64,000 nt of DNA. It comes from Cystobasidium ongulense (Eukaryota > Basidiomycota > Cystobasidiomycetes > Cystobasidiales > Cystobasidiaceae). Position 1 is the stretch's first letter; each line of letters starts with the position of its first letter. The stretch lies in contig BQUP01000007.1 in the NCBI GenBank assembly GCA_022835595.1, positions 372,001 to 436,000 of the forward strand, given 5' to 3'. The notes below the pieces were generated by a model. The model did not search any database, was not told the DNA's origin, and saw nothing but the letters and a program-made list of their open reading frames with translations. This document shows, piece by piece, positions 46,070 to 57,464 of this stretch. The position numbers were made by a program, and so were the translations under genes.

Positions 46070-47350
46070 ATGCTCTTCGACGCCAATGCTGCTGGCAGTG
46101 CCGGTGGCTCAAGCACCTACCGCACACCTGAATTCATTGCGGTTATTCTGTCTGGCGAAGGTAGCAGTGGAAATGCACCTTCAGAGTACCTCGAAGCTGG
46201 AGGCGACGATAGCAGACAGCAAGCTAGCACAAGTGCTTCTGCGAGTGCGCTGCAAGCACCAATCCTGCAGCCCGTTGATGGGAAGCCTCGTATAGACTCG
46301 ATACTCAAATGGATCGAAGAGGGTGGAGTCACAGGTATGTGTTGTTCCCATCTCAACATCACCAAAGGAAAGCAATGATTAACCCTTTGCTGCTCACCTA
46401 GATTCGGTTATTCTTGCACCCGAATGGCAACACCAAGGCCTCACGTCGTACCTTCGAACTCGAAAATCTGGCCTGGTCAAAGATGCCCTCCCAGGAGAGG
46501 TGGTCAAGCAAGACTTTATGATGCGTGTAGATCTTCAAGAGCTGGATGAAGATAACGAGTCTGAGACCGAGAGCTTGAAAGCATGGTCTGAGAAGAATCC
46601 TTACAAGGTGGGCTCGCTTAGCTGTACACATAAATTGGACAATACTGATAGAGGAGCATACAGCGAGCAGATCTGATCATCATTCCGTCCGACTTTGTTG
46701 AGCGCTTTTCGTCGGCCTCGAAGCAAGCACTTCCACCGCTCACAACCTTATTGGATCGTCAGAGGATAGACCGCAACCTGGTCACTACATTGCTGGTGCC
46801 GAAGAGACCTGTAACAAACAAGAAACAAAAAGAAGGTTAGCAGCAAGAGCCTATTGACTTACTTGAATGTCAGCTGAAGTCTTTCATAGTTGAAGTGCCA
46901 CCCATCATGGTAGCCTACGATTCGAAAACATCACGCCTCCTCGACATTCGCGATCTAGACGAGTTTGAAGAAGATGTGATCTTGAGGACTTCGCTGCTCA
47001 ACAAGTGAGGCAATCCTTTTATAGCCGAAAACCCATTCACTAAGCATCTTTCACGCAGATATCCTATTCTAACACTGTCTACGAGTCTCAATCTTGGCCA
47101 TATCTATGTTTGCTCACCCGACATCCTGAAAATACTGAGAGCCTTTCCTGAACTCAAGTATTTTGAAGAACAAGCACTACGCTGGTTATGCAAAGGTCAA
47201 TGGCAGTCGAAAACAAAAAACAAAGTGAAGAAAGCGCTCTCTACAGGTGAAGAGGAGAAGAGTCAGACAAATGTTCTTCTAAAGTCAAGTACGGTGGCGT
47301 ATCAAGCTATAGACAATAGCCTCAAAGTGTGTTGCATTGTATCTTCTTGA
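46070..47350 (+). CDS. GCD1: eIF2B gamma-like protein, lacking the C-terminal left-handed beta-helix
   Basis: eIF2B gamma is part of the guanine-nucleotide exchange factor for eIF2. The nucleotidyltransferase-like N-domain is recognisable: FIAVILSGEG..., IDSILKWIEEGGVTDSVILA, KRADLIIIPSDFVERF, VEVPPIMVAYDSKTSRLLDI, RDLDEFEEDVILRTSLLNKY, PILTLSTSLNLGHIYVCSPD, LRWLCKGQWQS, matching the xDLDEELxIKxSILxKHP and AHLYCLKKYI blocks of the human subunit. Five exons fit. After DNSLKVCCIVSS a TGA ends the frame at 47350. An optional GTGTGT...ACAG intron only adds about 20 unrelated residues. The hexapeptide-repeat domain expected next (about 150-200 residues) is not found in the window. The gene is either truncated or completed by exons I cannot see. 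Confidence 0.7.
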
Positions 47351-47612
47351 AATAGTACAGGCCCAGGAGTTCAAGCTGGAAACAAGTACAAGTCAACCCG
47401 CTCGATGCCAACAAGGCAAAATTATCTAAGTATGACCGATGCAGGTTGTCGAACTGAAATAACTACACTAACTGGGGGAATAAAAGGACCGCTAAACTGG
47501 AAGGTATACTAAGTTGGGAAGGCTGAAGACGAGAATTGGACTTCTGAGTTTATCTAACTTGAAGGAACGGGCTAACTGTACTATTCAAGAATGGTCGCGC
47601 TGGAGGTCTGGT

Positions 47613-50105
47613 CTACGCACTAGCGTTCCCCTCGTCTCCACTCTGCTCATCCTCCGCGCCCGTATCATCGGCCTTCGGATCAGCGAGGGCATCGTTCATC
47701 ATGCGAAGAACCTCTGCCTCGCCATCGTCCGCTGTGTGACAGCTGCAGATATGCTGTCTCAAAGACAGGCGGTCCTTATAGGTTTTCGGGGAGTCAGGGT
47801 CTCCAGCGTCTGCACAGTTGGGCCTAGGCTAGTGGATCAGAGGGTAAGCACATAGAGATCAAGAAGGCGATTCAGATAAAATGCGATACCTACACAAAGA
47901 AGCATGGCAAATCGACCCAATGCCCTGCAGTATATCTCACATCCGCTTTCTTCCTCCTTTCCTCGTAGGCGGGAACGAATATTCCAAGTCTGTCGATCTC
48001 CAGTTAGTGGGGTGGTGGGTATATCTTTCTTCTCAATACACTCACAGCACGCTCTTCAGAAGGCCTTCTGGCGAACTCCTCCAGTACCTGGCGGTTATCC
48101 TCTTTCCAAGGAAGACCTAGACGTTTAGCGTGTTTCGACGTACTTTCCCGAACATTGCTGCTCGTTGAAGCGACATTTGCTCGATGTGCCTCTTCCGCGG
48201 CCGTCTTCACATTCAAGGCGGCGACTACACCTCGGAAAACGTCGGCTTCGTCGTAGCGTCGCCATATCTCTCGGGTAGGGCCTTGTGGCGGAATGAGAAC
48301 CCGAGATCAGGGCACGCTCTGCGAAAGCCATGTCCCTGGCGTTGCGTTCATCGACCTGGAATGAATCCGACACGATGATAGTCAAAGACAAGCATGGCGT
48401 CTAAATCCAGTTGAGGAGGTGGAGGTGGAGGGTCCTGCAGCGGGCTGAGGAATGGCCTCGCGCGACTTATTCAATGGGCTGTGGGCCTCTTCGGGAAAGA
48501 ATATGGGAGGCGGCTCGGTGAAAGCATCGGGGTTTCGTGCGTGGAAGATGCCGCGTTATGTGAATCTTCCTGGATCTAAAAGCAATCTGCCGGAGTGTTT
48601 CACCTGATACAGTAACGCCGAAATCGGCTCTGAACAACTCCACCCATTTGTCCGACTGCTCACTGGTCGGCATCATTTTGCCCGAGGTATGCGAGTTCCT
48701 AACCATAGCCACGAAGCCATGGACCACCTGCGCATAGATGTCTTGCTCCCATGAGCCATCTCGTAAGACTTGCGAACTAGTGCCATGAATCCGCGTATTG
48801 TTTGAGCATATGATAGTTTGGTCTCATGCGTTACATTGTGGTCCGTCCTCATCAGAGATAAACTCGATGGCTGTCTCTAGCGTAGTGGATCTGTACTCTT
48901 CGAAGATACTTTTTATTTTTGTGACATCGGGATTCTCTAGGCGGCATGCGAGCCCTCTAAAGTAGTCGCCTGAACGAGTTGCTTATTCTCAGCATAAGCA
49001 ACAGCAGCACGGCAAGACTGTATTACGTACGAGCAGTGAGCCGTACCACTCTATGAGCGGTACGAGCCTCCCCGGTCCTGTGTTGGTCTTGCCGGAACGC
49101 TGCCTTTAGATCCGGTCTCGAATGATGCTCGAGTAAGTGGGCCATAAAGGCTTGCCACACCTCGGCACTTTGTTCACCAACTTGCAACTTGGGTAGGGCG
49201 TTCATGATCTTGACGAGGTGTTGACGCTTAAGATATGCCCTCCTCGTCCGCTTGCTCGGAGTCTTCAGGTGCCTCGTACAGGCCGAGAAGCTCTTTGGGT
49301 ACTCCTGACATTCCACTGTTGCTCCAGAAGCAGACTGGGAAAGGGGGGTAGTCTTCCAAGGTATCATGCCACGATCTAATTTCCAATATCCTCTGGATTG
49401 CTTCTATGCAATATGAGTCTGGACTGTTCCTGAGCTATCCACCTTTTGAGAATTTGCCAGTAGGGACGAGACCATCCCGGCTTAACTGGGCAGTCTTCAT
49501 TTGCGGTAACCGGAAGCCCATCGACGAGATCCTAGAAGGTCTTCCATCGGATGGCATTCGCGATCTCTCTGTTTACATAGTGATAATATGCAGTATTATC
49601 AATGCAATTACGCTGGAGACCCCAGTACTTGCGGGAGGTATGCCTCAGGCCGAACCCAAGTATCAACAGTGACTCGACCAGCTTGCGGTCGATGGGCTGG
49701 ACACCCCTGACGTTGGGTGTATCGAGCATAATCTTGCTGTCGAATGCTCAAGCTCGGATAGCATCGACTGCGCCCGGTAGCAGGAGGCGCGCCTGTTTCT
49801 GGAACGCATTCGTCCAGCCTTCGCGGGCAACGTATCCGCCTCTTCATGGCTGGACCCTTGGGTCTCTCCGAGACTGACTTGCCTCCTACCAGCTTACTCC
49901 TTTGAGACGATTTGGCCCATTTCGTCCGTGCCATCGAAACAGTCATCGTGATACATGTAAAAGACGGCTGCAATCGCACGAGCATTGCATACCATGAAGG
50001 TTTGGATGGGACAGCGATGGAGATGCAGAAGTAGTGTGCTTCTTGTGGGTAAATGTGAGAGTAACCGTTAAAGGTGTAGCGCTGCGCTTGCGAGCTTTCT
50101 GACAT
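47613..50105 (-). pseudogene. Unidentified multi-exon gene or recent pseudogene
   Basis: I do not recognise the family. The 3' half splices well: exons about 48046-48281 (EADVFRGVVAALNVKTAAEE, KRLGLPWKEDNRQVLEEFAR), 47941-47997 (IDRLGIFVPAYEERRKKAD) and 47613-47828 (SPKTYKDRLSLRQHICSCHT, then an acidic tail to TAG). Upstream, protein-like segments include FYMYHDDCFDGTDEMGQIVS, VAREGWTNAFQKQARLLLPG, GLRHTSRKYWGLQRNC, LEDYPPFPVCFWSNSG and SDKWVELFRADFG. In the 5' half the frame appears interrupted about three times, so it may be decayed there. There are no transposase, reverse transcriptase or integrase motifs. Long acidic/basic alternation suggests a soluble nuclear or cytosolic protein. It runs antisense to, and tail-to-tail with, the truncated eIF2B-gamma-like gene. 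Confidence 0.5.
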
Positions 50106-51215
50106 CTGCGTGCATTTTCCAGTAAGATGAATATAGTATAATGAGCTCGAGGGTTGTGGCGTATTAATAAGTTGGGAAGGAAAGAGAGGAGCGACGCGAC
50201 TTCAACTCGTCCTTTTTTATACCCCAAAATTGGAAGGTTGGAAGACATATGCCTTCCAAGGTGAATAAGCCAGCCTTCCAAGTTGATGGATACGAACTCA
50301 TCGTCTCTTCTACTGGATACTTCTAGCCTTGGAAGGGAAGCTATATCGATACCGAGAATCGAGAAAAAGAGGAAAGATTCAGTAAATTGAGGAAAGAATA
50401 CTTGTTAGCTTCAGTGTATGTTGCTTGTTGATAAAGCTATGTCGCCCTGACAGCGAGCCATGATCCAACACAGACCTCGGCAAAGTCGCAAACTTCGCAT
50501 ATGTGCGTTGTTGTCAAATGAGCAGGTTCGCTCCTGCTCCTGCTGCTGTCGTGTTCTCGTCCTGATGTTTCCTTCCACAAGACAAGAGACGACCTGGCTC
50601 GACAGTCCAGGTTTTATCCCACTTGGTTGGAAGGCATAGATCAGTGGAAGGTGGAAGGCGCATGTCTTATTCAGCATGGTCAGGATCTTCCATATCCACG
50701 GACACGAGATGGATATTGCCACAAAGATTCAGGAAATAGAAGAGAAGGGAAGATCAGTTGCTACATTTACCCTGCATTGTCAAGGTAATTTAGCTCGTGA
50801 TAGCACAGTGATAGCTGGAGATGCCAGATTCAAGTTCTCCACGGTCTTGCCGACATATCGAGCTCTTCCCATCATGGCAATTTTGTAAAGTGGTAAGAGA
50901 GAAAGCCGTGGGAAATTACCTGGGCGAACAGAATGCTACGTGATCGAGTACATGATGCAGACCACTGCAGATTGTAAGCGACTTGTGGACCTAGCCCAGT
51001 TGGAGCAGAGCTATCAGCAGGTAGAAGGTCCATCATTGCAGAAAGAAAGCATAACCTGGAGGGTGCACCCTGGCAAAGGTCGCCACAGTTTCGAGGCCCA
51101 TGGGACGAGTTGAAGTTCGCAATAGCTTGGCTCCGCACACACGCTCTCAATATGATACAATAACACGAAGCAGCTCTCAGCAGTACTGCTCGCCCTTCGG
51201 AGATCCGCTTGAACC
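50106..51215. other. Intergenic upstream of ferroportin, with repeated TTGGAAGG motifs
   Basis: No gene assigned in 1.1 kb. Five copies of TTGGAAGG or its complement lie at 50230-50237, 50252-50259, 50274-50281, 50329-50336 and 50627-50634. A 70-codon plus-strand open frame at 50676-50888 (HIHGHEMDIATKIQEIEEKG) has no known family and no splice partner that I trust. Confidence 0.4.
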
Positions 51216-53182
51216 ATGTTGGACACGGCCAAGGACGGTGGAAGACCCGCATCGCCTGATGCGCCTGGAGTTACGCTCGAGGCAGCAGCCGGATCTCATA
51301 TCGCAATCGCGTTGCAAGATCTGCAACCGCAGAAGAGTCGGACTAGCACTGCAGTTCTCACTGCTACTTCCGCGGACGCTGCACCGGTCCAAACTGACCT
51401 TCCATCTATCGACAAGCGAGGCTTTCTGACTTTGTTGGCTCAGCATGTATCTAGGTATGCGTGTCTTGCTAGCCATCGATACATACTACATGCTAATACA
51501 ACTATTCTGTAGTTCCTGGAATGCTCGAAGCTGCGAATTCGCTTTCTATCTCTTCTTGATTGAGCTGTTCCCCAATACCTTGGTACGCTGGAAGGCTTAG
51601 CTTGCACCCGTCACCAAATCGCTAGTTAATCCCCTGCCGCTACAGCTGCCAGCATCTATCTATGGCTTCGTATCTACAGGCATCGCTATATTGCTGGCTG
51701 GCTGGGTGGGCAGTCTGGTGGACCGCTTCTCACGGCTTCGTATCGTGCGCGTCTTTATCGTTATCCAGAAGATCTCGTAAGTGAGACCACTACTATAGCT
51801 TTCGACACTTCGACTCGTTTCCGACATTTTCCCTTGCACAGTATCATCATTGTTGCAGCAGCATTCATGAGCATGTTCGTTGCCGTCAAACCTGTAGATT
51901 ACCATAATGCACCAGCTGGCGCATGGGCGGCATTCGCTGTTATCACAACCTTCGGCTCAGTACTCAATTTATCGTCTATCGGTATCAATGTCGCCATTGA
52001 AAGAGACTGGGTAACGGCAATCAGCAAGTCACACAAAGAAGGAACTTTGACGACATTGAATGCGAACATGCGGAGGATTGACCTCCTCACAAAACTCCTG
52101 GCACCGCTTTTCACCTCTCTTCTCACAACTGCTGCGAGCTACGCCTTCGCGACTGCCTTTTTGATGGGCTTTGCTGGTCTTACACTGCTTTTCGAGATAT
52201 TCTGGATTCAAGTCGTGTACCAGACCTTCCCAATCCTGCAAGAAACAGACCGCGGTATTCCCGAAGATGATCAGGATGCGATTGCACCTACACGGGCGGA
52301 ACCTATTTCAGTGAGATCCAAAGCATTCTCGACTTTCCGAGATTGGAAGGAATTCAGCAAAATGCCAGTATTCGCATCAAGCATTTCAATCTCTCTTCTG
52401 TATCTTACTGTACTTTCTTTTGATGGAACAATGCTTTCCTGGCTCAAGACGAAACAATTTTCGGACCCATTCATAGCTGGCCAAAGAGCTATTTGCGTGG
52501 TCACTGGCTTAGCTGGCACACTGCTTATGCCTTGGTTGGAGAAAAGGCTAGGATTAGTGAGAGCTGGAGCGTGGAGTATCTGCTCGGAACTACTTTGCTT
52601 GGCTCCGGCTATTGCGGCGTTCTACGTGCCTATACAACTTACTTCAAGAGGTCCTGCTTGGGTGGAAGCACTCCTTTTCGGAGGTATGTATGATGTTTAA
52701 CGTTTTTGACAGACAGCTGATCCAGCATCAACTACAGGCGTTGCTGCATCACGCATAGGACTGTGGTCATTCGATCTTGTGCAGCTCAAAGAACTACAAA
52801 TGTCGTTAGACCATCACCCGAAACGGAACAGGTTGTGAGTGTAATCAGTCTTCTGTACTGTTCTTCCAGCAATGCTGAACACTGAATAATCTCCATAGCA
52901 TGGGCTTGCAATTCAGTATGCAGAATATGGCCGACCTGCTCAAATACGTTGTCACTATGATCCTCTCACAGCCTGTTCAATTCCGCTGGGCGGCTTTGGT
53001 TAGTTTCATATCTGTTTTACTAGGTGTAATGAGTTATACTGTGAGTGCTCTAGTCCAAGTACTACCTGTATGAGGCGATCCTGACACAACCTCGATTATC
53101 TGTACAACAGGTATACGTGAAGCTGGAACGAGGTCACATCTTCCACCCCGACCGCATCCCATTATTACGTAAATATGTCTAA
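51216..53182 (+). CDS. Ferroportin-like iron exporter (SLC40/FPN1)
   Basis: Major-facilitator-type Fe(II) exporter family. Exon 1 encodes a disordered cytosolic start, then LTLLAQHVS. The next exons read AFYLFLIELFPNTL, LPASIYGFVSTGIAILLAGW, VGSLVDRFSRLRIVRVFIVI and IIIVAAAFMSMFVAV. Family-diagnostic blocks follow: SSIGINVAIERDWVTAI, LNANMRRIDLLTKLLAPLFT, FDGTMLSWLKTKQFSDPFIA, GVAASRIGLWSFDLVQLKEL and FSMQNMADLLKYVVTMI. These match the IQRDW, NATIRRIDQLTNILAP and RxGLWSFDL motifs of animal and plant ferroportins. About seven introns; roughly 510 residues; ends LLRKYV with TAA at 53180-53182. Location (vacuole, plasma membrane) cannot be told. Confidence 0.88.
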
Positions 53183-53755
53183 GTCAAGTTGATGCGTTAC
53201 ACAAGCATTCATATGTAGCATAGAGCATCCTCCATGCCTATCGTCGTAATCAGACTAAACGGTCGAGAAGCCATGTTCCCGATGCAGGGTCACCAATCTT
53301 TCGGTCAAGGCCGAGCGAGTCAATCCGGGCACACGACATGTGGGAAATTTCTGCAGTATCGGTATCTGTAGTATCACAGGACTCTGCCTACGACTCTGCT
53401 GTAATAAACTTCGGTTAATATTTATGGGTCAGCCGCCTTCTGGGACTTGACACTTTCTTGAAAGCCGAGAGCGAGGCGACTGCCTTCTTTTCCGACCGAC
53501 CATCATGGCGGACAGAAGCTTCCGCAGATGCAGCAGGATTGTCAAGAGATACACCACACGCCAGTAGCACAGTACACATCGCATTGCATGCCGGCTCAAG
53601 CCATCGAAAGCCAGCAAGTAATCTGCCGGGAAAGATATTCGGTCACCGACACGTAAGAGTGGCCCAGCTGCTTTTAGAAGCAGCAGCAGCGAGAGTCGGA
53701 GAGGATAGCCACTAGCCACATATACGAGCAAGAGGTTGAACTGGGCAGTTGAAGC
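53183..53755. other. Intergenic, ferroportin 3' / deubiquitinase promoter
   Basis: No gene recognised. A 152-codon minus-strand open frame across 53429-53887 overlaps the deubiquitinase start and has only leucine-rich composition, so it is taken as chance. Confidence 0.4.
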
Positions 53756-56700
53756 ATGAACGTCCTCCGCAGAGTCGGCGGTGGAAGCAGCGCGAATGCA
53801 CAACAGCAGCCGCAATCGAACAATCAAGGATGCGGCGGCGGTGATGCAGGACTGGTAGACTCGAAGGGACGGCCTTGTGACAAGCACTTTGGACTGGAGA
53901 ATGTGAGTCTACCCCATCTGGATGACTTCCTCGCTGTTGCTTCGCTCGATGACTTACAATGCTGCTTGTACGTGGCCGTGATTGTACGTTGCAGTTCGGG
54001 AACACTTGGTGAGTCTTCCGAGTAGATGCTGTAACACAGCAAGCAGATGCTGATGATACCTCGGCGTACTTGACTTCGTCGCATAGCTATGCAAACTCTG
54101 TCCTCCAGGCACTCTACTTCTGCCAGCCCTTCCGAGAGCTCCTCGAACTCTCATCACAGCTTTATCGGGATGAAGGCCACGCACTGGCGGCCGAAGCTGT
54201 CAATGGCGCAGGGACAGCAGCAGGCCAGCAGGCACACGCTCAAGGCCAGCAATCAAACTCAAATGCTGCTTCAAGCAAGGCTAATGGCGACAAGTTCTCG
54301 AAGGCATCGCTCGGTGTCGGCAATCCACCCATTGTCCAAGGTGGACCTTCCAATGGACTCGCTCGACCAGCAACTGGCACATCAAACAGTGAAGCTATGG
54401 CTCCAGCCGCGATACCGACTAAGAAGAATCCTTTGTCAAGAGGGTTGTCGACGAGATCAGGTAGTGGAAAATCATTCTTTGGCAAGAAAGCATCGACTTC
54501 CCAAGTACAGACTATGGCTTCTCTCTCGAGGCCTGGTACAGCGGCTAGTGATACTTCTGGGACGACAGATTCAGAAAATCAGCCTGGTGGAAGTAACCCC
54601 GCTCTTGGAGCGTCACAAACTAGCTTGCCTGCTCAATCAGGAGCGACAGATGGTTCAGCATCTACATCAGGTGTGCCTGTCACACAGGCCACCCTCCCTA
54701 CTTCCTCACATGCCCCAGCGGCAGCTTCCAAGCCAACAACATCGATACTTCTGAATCTATCGCAAAGACCAGACCCATCAGCCAGTTTATTTACAACATT
54801 GTCAGAATTATTCAGCGTCATCACCCATCAACCCAAATACTCTGGTGTTGTGGCTCCTCAAGCATTTATTACACAGCTGAAACAGGAAAATGAACTGTTT
54901 AGATCGACTATGCACCAAGATGCTCATGAATTCTTTAATTATCTTATGAATGAGATCTCCGAGGATGTGTTGAAGCGAGAGACTGAATATCAGCGAGAAA
55001 TACGTGAGTGCTTTCCAGTCCTTGCTCGGCAATCTTTGATACTGAAATGTACGTTTCAATTCTAGAAGGATCCCAATTATCTATTCGCTCTACTTCAATA
55101 GCAGACCCAACACCTTCAACTACATTTAACAAGCCCAATACAACGTCACCAATTCAAAGTTGGATCCAAGATCTATTCTCTGGAATCTTAACGAATGAAA
55201 CACGTTGTCTGACTTGCGAAACTGTTACTTCAAGAGATGAAGCATTCTTAGATTTGAGTATCGATATTGACCAAAACACAAGTGTTACTTCTTGCTTGAG
55301 ACAGTTCTCGGCGTCCGAGATGCTTTGTCAGAGGAACAAATATAGCTGTGAGAGATGTTGTAGCTTGCAAGAAGCTGAGAAAAGGTGAGTTCCTTCTGGC
55401 GAGCTACATTCCATTCGATCCCACAAGCTGATTACAGATACCTTGGCCTGTATGATTAGGATGAAAATCAAGAAACTACCAAATCTACTAGCACTCCACC
55501 TCAAACGCTTCAAATACCAAGAAGAAAGCCAGCGGTTCATGAAATTAGCCTATCGGGTTGTTTTCCCATTTGAGCTACGTCTCTTCAACACCATCGATGA
55601 TGCGCCCAACGCAGATAGATTATATAAATTATGGGCTATAGTAGTACATATAGGACAAGGATTACATCATGGTCATTACGTAGCAATAATTAAAAATTCT
55701 CAAGGAAAATGGTTATTATTTGATGATGATACAGTTTTAGATGTTGAAGAATCTGATATTACAAAATATTTTGGTGATACGCCTGGATATGGTTCTGGAT
55801 ATGTTTTATTTTATCAAGCGGATGATTTGGAAACTGAAAATTGTATGACTGAGAGTATGTTGAGTGTTAAAAAGAGGAAAGAAGATGCTGTACGAGCTGC
55901 TACACAAGTTCTACAAGGTAATGGAAATAGTACTTCCTTTGCTGGAATGGCGAGTGATGACAGAGGTAGAGATAGGAGATTCCCTGGTCAGATGTATCCT
56001 ACTTCGAATTCAACTAGCGCAGCTACTTCAGTCTCACCAGATCGTAACACATCATCAAGAACAAGATCATCTACCACAAATACAGCTCCTCTATCACCTA
56101 CCAAAGAGAACAGAAATCCTTTCGATTCTCCAGCTGTCTCGTCATCATCCTCACCAACTCAATCACGTAATCCGTTCTTTTTCTCCAGAAAGAATACAAC
56201 TAAACAACAAAGTGGAGGAGGAACAGGGACTACAACACCTTATAAAGAACGTACTAATCCATTCGAGAATCATAGCACTAGTTCTTTACCTTTTGCTGCT
56301 ACCTCAAATAGCGGTGAAAATCGAACTCCTACACAGGAAAACCCGCATTCTTCTACTACCCATACACCCAATGGAAATGCTTTACCGCCTGCAACATTTA
56401 TTTCTAGACCAGGCTCTTCGGCACTGTCAGAGAGCTTGCAGCGGGAGAGGGACAGGAGTGAGGAAAGGAAGAGAATGGAGGACGATCGTCAGAGGTTACT
56501 GGTTAGTCAGGGGACGCCTTCACAGTCTACACAGGACCAGCTTGTCGATGTGGACTTTCCTTCTGGCGAGGCTGGCACATCTCCAGCGTACTCTAATCCG
56601 CCATCATCGTACGCTGCTCCTCTTCCTACCATTGTTGGACCTGGCAATGGATCAGCCGGACGACCTCCTACTCGACAAATGTCGATACCTCCGGAGACCA

Positions 56701-57092
56701 TGCAGGGCTATGGTTATCTGAACGTGCAGGGCAATGGTAGTGCGCCGCGCTCGTCGGCTTCCTCACAGTCGGGAGCCAGTTCTTCCGGAGCGCTATCCTC
56801 TCCACCGAGCAACAACACGACGCAGGTGTCATCTTCCGTATCACCACCGTCGTCGACGAGACCCGTCAAGAATGCAAGACCGATGTCGTTCGCTGCGCCT
56901 AGCATGAGTATGGCTGGTTCCTCCACTAGTCTTGAACCATCTCGAATGCCCTCACGAAATGCATCTGCTTCGGTGTCGACTGGCTTATCGTCCAGTATGG
57001 CGTCGAGCATGGCATCTTCGAAGACGTCGTTCAGCGGAGGCAAGGAAAAGGAGAAGGATGGTAAGAAATGGTGGAAATTGGGCAAGAAGTAG
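53756..57092 (+). CDS. Ubiquitin C-terminal hydrolase, CreB / UBP9-UBP13 / USP12-46 type
   Basis: Cysteine-protease deubiquitinase; in Aspergillus the relative CreB acts in carbon catabolite repression with a WD-repeat partner. Exon 1 ends DKHFGLEN. A 14-nt exon (53995-54008) gives FGNT plus TG, and the third exon (from 54087) completes the catalytic Cys of [16 protein letters not shown]. An insert of about 190 Ser/Thr/Ala-rich residues splits the domain before [20 protein letters not shown] and [15 protein letters not shown]. The zinc fingers [20 protein letters not shown] and [14 protein letters not shown] follow, then [18 protein letters not shown] and the active-site His in [20 protein letters not shown], then [12 protein letters not shown] disordered tail of over 350 residues ends in [12 protein letters not shown]. 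Four introns or more. Confidence 0.9.
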
Positions 57093-57464
57093 TAGTGACA
57101 CGTTGTCATCTCTACACTACATTAATTCTCTGTCATCTTATCTAATTGTATATTATTTCTGTACAGTATCGGTCTCCCATCTAAAAGTCTCTGTATAATA
57201 GTAACAGCTTGTACTTAGCATCAACAGTAATCACACATTATTAACTTGTTACTGAATCACTTACAAATGGTTAATCTCTGTTCTTCTCCCCTTATAGAAG
57301 AAAGCGGCGTCAGATCCACGTCATCTGTTCACTTTGATCGACAATTGTAGTGGAAGACGAATGCCTTTGATTTATTTCATCGCTTCTCTTCTCTGCTTTC
57401 ATCACTCGAAGCCGCAATACAAGACTTCACTACGCCCTACACTCCTCTACTACTCTACGACACC
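57093..57464. other. Intergenic, deubiquitinase / LEA-like gene
   Basis: Nothing recognised in 372 bp. It holds the promoter of the LEA-like gene. Confidence 0.35.

Noticed and set aside
48440-48605. Open stretch reading ARNPDAFTEPPPIFFPEE on minus
   Set aside because: It most likely lies in an intron between a GTATCA donor and a CTGCAG acceptor; it has no acceptor of its own that keeps phase.
49899-49934. A minus-strand ATG giving MARTK, identical to the histone H3 tail start, followed by Lys/Ser residues
   Set aside because: An overlapping frame reads FYMYHDDCFDGTDEMGQIVS and joins by a GTAAGC donor to the next good exon, so MARTK is in the wrong frame and is chance.
47351-50105. A retroelement or DNA transposon body
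   Set aside because: No reverse transcriptase, integrase, capsid, transposase or terminal repeats were recognised, only a 12-bp direct repeat.
50676-50888. Possible relic of the missing eIF2B gamma beta-helix (STVIAGDARFKF)
   Set aside because: There is no hexapeptide periodicity and no alignment to the family beyond a few residues.
53429-53887. 152-codon minus-strand open frame
   Set aside because: Leucine/arginine-rich antisense of low-complexity sequence and the deubiquitinase start; no domain.
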